Positions 58,779-64,000 of a DNA stretch of 64,000 nt are shown here, piece after piece; position 1 is the first letter of the stretch, and each line of letters begins with the position of its first letter. The notes below the pieces were generated by a model that was not told the origin of the DNA, did no database searches, and was given only the letters and a program-made list of their open reading frames with translations. A program made the translations under genes and the position numbers. Source of the DNA: Pseudovibrio sp. JCM 19062 (GTDB lineage Bacteria; Pseudomonadota; Alphaproteobacteria; Rhizobiales; Stappiaceae); the NCBI GenBank assembly GCA_001310715.1, contig BAXV01000005.1, positions 66,250-130,249 on the forward strand, in the 5' to 3' direction.

Positions 58779-59894
58779 TCACAATTGCTTCAGAGCAAGA
58801 TCGTCAATAAGCTTTTTGTTCACCAGCTCCACGTCATATTTGTCTAACACGCGCTTGTAGCTTGCTTCACCCATACGATTTTTGAGGTTTGGATTCTCAA
58901 TGAATCGTCTCATAGCTTGCGCGACAGAATCTGTATCTTTTGTTGGAATCAAAAACCCACTCTCTCCATCAACAGTAGTTTCCCTGCAACCTGGCGCATC
59001 GGTCGTAATGATTGGGCGTCCCATGGCCATAGCTTCAAGAACAGAACGAGGAGTGCCTTCTCTGTAGGACGGAAGAACATAGACATTTGATTCAGCGATT
59101 ACAGGACGGACGTCCTTTTGAAAACCGAGATATTCAATACCGTCTTCTAGCCAGCGGTCCAGTTCTGTTGCTCTTATACTATCAGGGCCTTTATCTAGGT
59201 ATCCTGCCAGCAAAAATCGCGCTTTTGGAAACTCTCGTTTTACTCGCACAGCGGCTTCGCAATATTCCCTTACACCTTTGCTAACAAGCAAACGGGAAAT
59301 CATTAAAAATACGGGTTCTTTGGGAAGCGGGGACTTTGCATAATGATTTAGGTCCACCCCCGATCCGTTCATCATGCGAATCTTATCTTTGTCTCGAACA
59401 TAGCCTGCATTAAGGTACTCATCTCGGTCATCTGGATTTTGAAATACCAAGAACCGATTTCTGCTAGTCGCAAACGATAGTAATAAAGATGCCGCGCCTT
59501 TAACGAGACTATGTTTCAAGCTTTTGTTGCCTGCAAAAGTATACCCGAGCCCTGTAATTAGGGCCGCTGATGGTACACCATTAGGCCACGCCGCCAATGC
59601 TCCCCAAATATTTGGCTTGATGGTGTAACTGATGAGAAACTGAATGCCATGCTTCCGGATAAGACGATTTAATGAATACAGATATAAGACGTCTTTGATG
59701 GGGTTTAGGCCCGTTCGGGACATTGCTATGTCGTGAACTGTTGCTCCAAGATCGTTGATTTTCCTCTGTACTTCACGGCTTACATCTGGGCAGCTGACAT
59801 GCACTTCATGGCCATTGGAAACCAAGTCTTTGATTAATGGTGCCCGGAAATTAACTAGCGATGGTGCGTAGGAACCAATAAGTAAGATCTTCAC
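58779..59894 (-). CDS. Family 4 glycosyltransferase, PglA/WbpX-like
   Basis: The intact 371-residue GT4 enzyme begins MKILLIGSYAPSLVNFRAPL. The donor domain has FLMISRLLVSKGVREYCEAA, YVLPSYREGTPRSVLEAMAM and GRPIITTDAPGCRETTVDGE. This variant (SYREGTPRS, APGCRET) is common in enzymes that add HexNAc to an undecaprenyl-diphospho-sugar, such as PglA. It is probably the second sugar transferase of the pathway. It lies 45 bases before the acetyltransferase gene in the same operon. Confidence 0.88.
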   Translation of the reverse strand: MKILLIGSYAPSLVNFRAPLIKDLVSNGHEVHVSCPDVSREVQRKINDLGATVHDIAMSRTGLNPIKDVLYLYSLNRLIRKHGIQFLISYTIKPNIWGALAAWPNGVPSAALITGLGYTFAGNKSLKHSLVKGAASLLLSFATSRNRFLVFQNPDDRDEYLNAGYVRDKDKIRMMNGSGVDLNHYAKSPLPKEPVFLMISRLLVSKGVREYCEAAVRVKREFPKARFLLAGYLDKGPDSIRATELDRWLEDGIEYLGFQKDVRPVIAESNVYVLPSYREGTPRSVLEAMAMGRPIITTDAPGCRETTVDGESGFLIPTKDTDSVAQAMRRFIENPNLKNRMGEASYKRVLDKYDVELVNKKLIDDLALKQL

Positions 59895-59938
59895 GTCGTT
59901 AATCCAGTTTTGAGAAGTGCATTGCGGTTAATGATTGT

Positions 59939-61209
59939 TTAGAGACGACAGCTGACGCTGTCCTTGTTGAGAACGCCCTTCAGATCGAACAGGACGGCAT
60001 CTTGCTTTCCAAAGGAGCGTATGTGGTCGGTGCCCATCTCGACAAATTCATTGTGCGCAACGAGTAGAAAAATGCCGTCGTAAGCGTTTTCCTCTGGTTC
60101 GCTGAGGCTTAATCCATATTCCTTTTGGGCTTCATCTTTGGACGCCCAAGGATCCGTTATCGCGACTTCAATGCCATAGCTTTGCAGTTCTGCAATAACG
60201 TCAACCACACGAGTATTGCGAAGGTCTGGGCAATTCTCTTTGAACGTTAACCCCATCACGAGAACACGTGCCCCCTTGATTTTTACGTCTCTCTGAATGA
60301 GTTCGCGTATGAAGCGGTTGGCAACGTACGAGCCCATTCCATCGTTGATGCGACGGCCTGCTAATACCACCTCTGGATGGTAGCCGAGGGATTGGGCCTT
60401 GTGAGTAAGGTAATAGGTCGACCCAATACAGTGTCCACCAACAAGGCCGGGGCGGAACGGAAGGAAGTTCCACTTGGTTCCAGCAGCCTCTAATACCTCC
60501 AGCGTATCAATATCCATGCGCTCGAAAATTAACGCGAGTTCGTTGACCAATGCGATGTTTAGATCACGCTGGGTGTTTTCAATGACCTTGGCAGCTTCAG
60601 CAACCTTAATAGAAGAAGCTGAATAGGTTCCAGCTGAAATAATGGTTCCGTACAATTCATCAATGAACTGTGCGGCTTCAGGTGTAGAGCCTGAAGTAAC
60701 TTTCTTAATATTGGGAAGCCGGTGCTGCTTATCGCCCGGATTAATACGTTCAGGACTATAGCCGACGTAGAAATCTTCATTCAAAGACAGTTTCGACCAC
60801 TTCTCCAAAATTGGTACACAGTCTTCTTCGGTTGCTCCCGGATAAACGGTGCTTTCAAAGATGACGATATCGCCTTTTGATAGGACGCTGCCAACTGTGT
60901 TGCAGGCAGCAATTAATGGGCTAAGATCAGGGCGTTTGTTTGCATCAATCGGTGTGGGCACAGTGACGATGTAAATCGTGGCGTCCCGGAGGTGTTGAAG
61001 ATCTGAACTGAAGCTGAGTTTGGAAGAGACTTCCAGTTCCTGGCAGATACTTCTTGAGTGGAATCATGACCTGAGCGCAATTCATCAATACGGTTTGCAT
61101 TGATATCAAACCCGAGCGTAGGAAATTTCTTCCCAAACTCTACGGCGAGCGGCAGGCCAACATATCCCAGACCGATGACGCCGATCTTCACTTCAACATT
61201 TGGAAACAT
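59939..61209 (-). CDS. UDP-N-acetylhexosamine 6-dehydrogenase (WbpO/TviB type; frameshifts)
   Basis: The N-terminal piece has VKIGVIGLGYVGLPLAVEFG (NAD site). After a damaged segment between about 61037 and 60960, best read as ARELEVSSKLSFSSDLQHL and VTVPTPIDANKRPDLSPL, the rest is intact. The catalytic cysteine lies in RPGLVGGHCIGSTYYLTHKA and the UDP-binding C-terminal domain in VLVMGLTFKENCPDLRNTRV. The VGGHCIG form with a preceding KWNFLPFRPG is typical of the TviB/WbpO branch that makes UDP-N-acetylgalactosaminuronate. The total is about 423 residues. It supplies a uronic acid building block. Confidence 0.88.
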
Positions 61210-61259
61210 TAAAATCGTCTTTATGAGCTGAATCTAGTTAAACGTTTGATCTCGGGTCT

Positions 61260-62273
61260 TTAGTAGCCATAGTATTCCAGATACCAGTCTACGAAATTGG
61301 CTATACCATCATGAAAGTCTGTCGACGGTTTGTAACCGGTTCGGCTCATCAATAAACTGGCGTCAGCCCACGTAGCTTCAACATCTCCCTGTTGCATGCC
61401 CATGTAGTTGCGTATGGCCTTCTTGCCGAGCTTTTCTTCGATTGCCTCAATGAAGTCGAGTAAGCGCACTTTCTCGGAATTACCAATATTGACTACACGA
61501 AACGGTGCAACGGGTGAGAGACTGTCGCCTTGTTCTATAGCGTCAGGGCCTGTTGGACGAACAGGCACCTCGTCAATCAACAAACGAATGCCTCGGACGA
61601 GGTCGCTGACATATGTGAAGTCGCGATACATGTCGCCATGATTGTAGACATCAATCGGCGTCCCTTCCAGGATGCCTTTTGTGAACTTGAACAGGGCCAT
61701 GTCTGGCCGCCCCCATGGTCCATAGACAGTGAAGAAACGGAACATGGTAATAGGCAGATTATGTATGTGGGCATATGAGTGACCAATGTTCTCACATGCC
61801 TTTTTCGTTGCTGCGTAGAGACTGAGCTGGGTTTCTGTTCGTTCTGTCTCTACAAATGGCATCTCTGTGTTCGCGCCATAGACAGAAGATGTGGAAGCTA
61901 TAAGTAAGTGATCAACACCGAGCTCTTTCGCAACCTCAATCACATTGAATGTACCAACGATGTTGGCGTCAATGTAGGCTCTCGGATTTTCGATACTGTA
62001 GCGAACGCCAGCTTGAGCTGCGAGATGAACGATCACATCTGGTTGGAAGTCGGTAGCAACCTGTCTCAGGAGGTCGAAATCCTCCAGCATGCCTTCGACG
62101 CATTTGAAATTTGCATTCTCCGAGAGCAACGTATGTCGTTTCTGCTTGATCCTGACATCATAATAATCCGTCATTCCATCATAGCCACAAACAAGAAAAC
62201 CTTCTTCAAGAAGTATTTTTGATAGGTGGAAGCCGATGAAACCAGCAGATCCTGTGACGAGTATTTTCTTCAA
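61260..62273 (-). CDS. NAD-dependent epimerase, UDP-glucuronate 4-epimerase type
   Basis: The intact 337-residue extended SDR has the NAD motif ILVTGSAGFIGFHLSKILLE, the arginine-rich DYYDVRIKQKR, catalytic serines in STSSVYGANTEMPF and YAATKK (Tyr/Lys). FRFFTVYGPWGRPDMALFKF and EGTPIDVYNHGDMYRDFTYV are hallmarks of the UDP-glucuronate 4-epimerase group (LspL/Cap1J, WbnF). It converts UDP-GlcA to UDP-GalA. It is the first gene of the minus-strand cluster, so its upstream region (62274-62460) should hold the main promoter. Confidence 0.9.
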   Translation of the reverse strand: MKKILVTGSAGFIGFHLSKILLEEGFLVCGYDGMTDYYDVRIKQKRHTLLSENANFKCVEGMLEDFDLLRQVATDFQPDVIVHLAAQAGVRYSIENPRAYIDANIVGTFNVIEVAKELGVDHLLIASTSSVYGANTEMPFVETERTETQLSLYAATKKACENIGHSYAHIHNLPITMFRFFTVYGPWGRPDMALFKFTKGILEGTPIDVYNHGDMYRDFTYVSDLVRGIRLLIDEVPVRPTGPDAIEQGDSLSPVAPFRVVNIGNSEKVRLLDFIEAIEEKLGKKAIRNYMGMQQGDVEATWADASLLMSRTGYKPSTDFHDGIANFVDWYLEYYGY

Positions 62274-62464
62274 AGCGTTTCCCCGAGAAATGCCGCAAGC
62301 TAGAGATTTGAAAGCCTATCAATGGCAATCTTAATAGCCGCCGTTTTATCGTCGGATCTAAAATGTATGAGCTTCCAAAAGTCAACTGTGTTTTTGTTTA
62401 GTGTTTGTCATCGACGCCTTCTGCACAAATCGATTAATTTCAATAAACGATATTTTTTTTGGCC

Positions 62465-62920
62465 CATGATCACGATGGGAGGAGCACGGAAAATCAGATT
62501 GACCTCAGCAATGTGAGGCTGTGTCACTACCACCTATCCAAACTGCGGCAACAGGATCTTTATCTGAAAGACGAAGGGGCTGAGGGCTGAGGGCAAGCCA
62601 GCGATCTCAGCAATCGCAACCCCAAGGACAAGCGGGAAGAATTCCTCTCTCAGATCATCTCCAAGCTGAATGAGATAATCCATACAGACGGCCTGACCGA
62701 TGATGATCGACAAAGTTAGAGAAAACAGCCGTGTCATGAAGCAGTTTACGAACAACTCTCGTGAACAGGCCATGATCGGAAATTTTCCAAACGCATTTGA
62801 GAAATGCTATCATTGAGAGTGGGGACATTCATCAGAAACTAATGTTGCAACTCCTTAGCGATCCACAGAAAGGTGAGTCATCTGCGAATATCATTTCGAT
62901 TTGCTCTAGCGTGAGCACGG
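62465..62920 (+). pseudogene. hsdR: C-terminal remnant of HsdR (type I restriction endonuclease)
   Basis: The plus strand reads ENQIDLSNVRLCHYHLSKLR, then QQDLYLKDEGAEG and a stop, then NPKDKREEFLSQIISKLNEI and DGLTDDDRQS. A shifted frame follows with KVRENSRVMKQFTNNSREQA and MIGNFPNAFEK, and finally IESGDIHQKLMLQLLSDPQK. This is the order of the HsdR C-terminal domain. It has stops and shifts, and the ATPase and nuclease domains are absent, so it is non-functional. It has the same orientation as the hsdM remnant at 45.6 kb, suggesting that one RM locus was broken up. Confidence 0.72.
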
Positions 62921-63180
62921 TCGAGACCTCAGGTAGCACCGCCTCACCTTCCTAGGTTCTTTCCAATCCCCTCCCACCGTGGGCGAGGCGCAGCGCAATA
63001 TATGGACAGATTTTTGAGAATTTTCTCTACATTTCCGATTCCTAATCACATTCAATAGATGGAATGTGATTTTATCTTCATACATCTGTTATTGCACAGA
63101 CAAAGCAAAACACACCATGCCCCTCGAACCCACGAGAGAGAGTTTGCACCACCCGTGAAACGAACAAGAGCTTTTGGGAA
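62921..63180. other. Gene-free segment at the island's right end
   Basis: No coding frame or strong structure is seen in these 260 bases apart from short A+T-rich stretches. It lies between the hsdR remnant and the right copy of the 18-bp repeat. Confidence 0.4.
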
Positions 63181-63198
63181 GATGGGTGTTATGATGGG
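63181..63198 (+). repeat. 18-bp direct repeat, right copy (possible integrase arm site)
   Basis: GATGGGTGTTATGATGGG matches 17 of 18 bases of 42143-42160 just upstream of the integrase, in the same orientation. It lies 56 bases from the tRNA-Ser end. Confidence 0.5.
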
Positions 63199-63253
63199 CT
63201 AATAAAAGCTATGTTAGTTTTACTCTTTAAAATCAATAACTTAAATAAAATTA

Positions 63254-63343
63254 TGGCGGAGAGTGAGGGATTCGAACCCTCGGAACGCTTGCGCGCTCAA
63301 CGGTTTTCGAGACCGCCCCGTTCGACCACTCCGGCAACTCTCC
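63254..63343 (-). tRNA. tRNA-Ser (anticodon CGA)
   Basis: On the minus strand the 7-bp acceptor stem GGAGAGT/ACTCTCC, a D-arm with GGAGTGGTCGAACGG, an anticodon loop CTCGAAA (anticodon CGA, reading UCG), a long variable arm (GAGCGCGCAAGCGTTC) and the T-arm GAGGGTTCGAATCCCTC are all visible, followed by an encoded CCA. The long variable arm is class II, as for serine. Its 3' end faces the island and is copied at 42008, which marks it as the probable integration site. Confidence 0.95.
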
Positions 63344-63451
63344 CGCGTCTTCCTCGTGTTGAGGCTTGCGGACTTTATAAAGAAGCTTTCCTTTCGGCAA
63401 GTCCTGTAGGCTCTATGTCGCAGATAACTCACAGTTCACATGACCCTGAAT

Positions 63452-63483
63452 ATAAGAAACGCAGTGAGTTGCCCCACTGCGTT
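63452..63483 (-). terminator. Terminator of the chemotaxis receptor gene
   Basis: On the minus strand AACGCAGTG and CACTGCGTT form a perfect 9-bp stem with an 8-base loop followed by TCTT. It lies 25 bases after the stop of the receptor gene. Confidence 0.75.
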
Positions 63484-63508
63484 GAAATTAATGCCTATTT
63501 CAGAGCGC

Positions 63509-64000
63509 TTAAGCTGTCTGCACTTCTGTAAGGAAGGTTTTGATCGACCGGTTGAACTGATCAGCTTCGCCAGAGATATTATCAGCCTGACTATTGATGT
63601 CTTCCGCCGTTTTGGTGGAGTTTTCAATGGTGTTGGCAACATCAATCATTTGAGACTCGCCGATGCGGGATTGGTCGGAAGCATCGGTTACGGAGCGTGC
63701 AATCTCAGAGACTGTGACCGACTGCTGTTCCACTGCCGCTGCCACAGCGGACGAACTGGTGGAGAGCTTTTCCATCATGCTCGTGACATTTTCAATGGAG
63801 CCAACAGCGTCAGTAGACACCTGCTGGATCGCATGGATCTGCTGGGAGATTTCTTCTGTTGCAGTGGTTGTCTGGTTTGCCAGATGCTTCACTTCAGAGG
63901 CTACCACCGCAAACCCTTTGCCCATTTCACCTGCACGAGCAGCCTCGATTGTGGCATTCAATGCAAGAAGGTTGGTTTGATCTGCAATGTCCTTGATGAG
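63509..64000 (-). CDS. Methyl-accepting chemotaxis protein, C-terminal part (continues past window)
   Basis: The frame is open to the right edge and covers the signalling hairpin tip and the downstream helix: [59 protein letters not shown], then the descending coiled coil to FLTEVQTA. The tip sequence binds CheA and CheW. The sensory and membrane parts are outside the window. No CheR-tethering pentapeptide is seen at the C-terminus. Confidence 0.93.
   Translation of the reverse strand, partial: LIKDIADQTNLLALNATIEAARAGEMGKGFAVVASEVKHLANQTTTATEEISQQIHAIQQVSTDAVGSIENVTSMMEKLSTSSSAVAAAVEQQSVTVSEIARSVTDASDQSRIGESQMIDVANTIENSTKTAEDINSQADNISGEADQFNRSIKTFLTEVQTA

Overview
The window looks like a piece of chromosome from a marine, facultatively anaerobic alphaproteobacterium. 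The grounds are moderate G+C, a complete membrane-bound nitrate reductase operon with a NarK pair and a PpiC protein, a serralysin/RTX exoprotein, an Lrp-controlled arginase/ornithine cyclodeaminase pair and P4-type island genes. A Pseudovibrio-like (Stappiaceae) source fits best, but that is inference from gene content.

Layout. 1-0.7 kb: end of a methyltransferase. 0.8-3.9 kb: a type II Zorya phage-defence operon (zorA-zorB-zorE) with coupled starts and stops. 3.9-5.6 kb: Crp-family regulator divergent from deoD and a small membrane protein. 5.7-8.4 kb: Lrp regulator divergent from arginase and ornithine cyclodeaminase (arginine to proline). 8.6-14.0 kb: two cold-shock proteins, a nucleoside-recognition membrane protein, a membrane nitroreductase-like protein, an MBL hydrolase and a Gfo/Idh/MocA oxidoreductase. 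14.2-24.6 kb, minus strand: narK1-narK2-narG-narH-narJ-narI-ppiC. 24.9-28.9 kb: LysR regulator, then allE-allA-purine permease (ureide catabolism and purine uptake). 29-34 kb: methyltransferase, small secreted protein and a serralysin-type metalloprotease with RTX repeats. 34.9-41.4 kb: Bcr/CflA exporter and a tartrate/glycerate locus (glycerate kinase, ttuC, LysR, DASS permease). 42-63.25 kb: a putative genomic island ending at the 3' end of tRNA-Ser(CGA). It holds an integrase, an AlpA-like protein, hsdM and hsdR remnants, a replication-like protein with a cluster of strong hairpins beside it, IS3 and IS5 remnants, and a 13-kb surface-polysaccharide cluster (two GT4, GT2, Wzy, Wzx, priming transferase, 4,6-dehydratase, aminotransferase, acetyltransferase, UDP-sugar dehydrogenase, epimerase). 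63.5-64 kb: end of a chemotaxis receptor.

A dominating feature is the number of single-base frameshifts (roughly 30 genes, six in narG alone). Many lie in runs of 5-8 identical bases, and coding similarity continues on both sides. The likeliest cause is indel error in the sequence, so I annotate these as single genes and note the shifts. True decay is distinguishable: the IS3 orfA carries three substitution-type stop codons, hsdM has lost its catalytic centre, and hsdR survives only as a tail.
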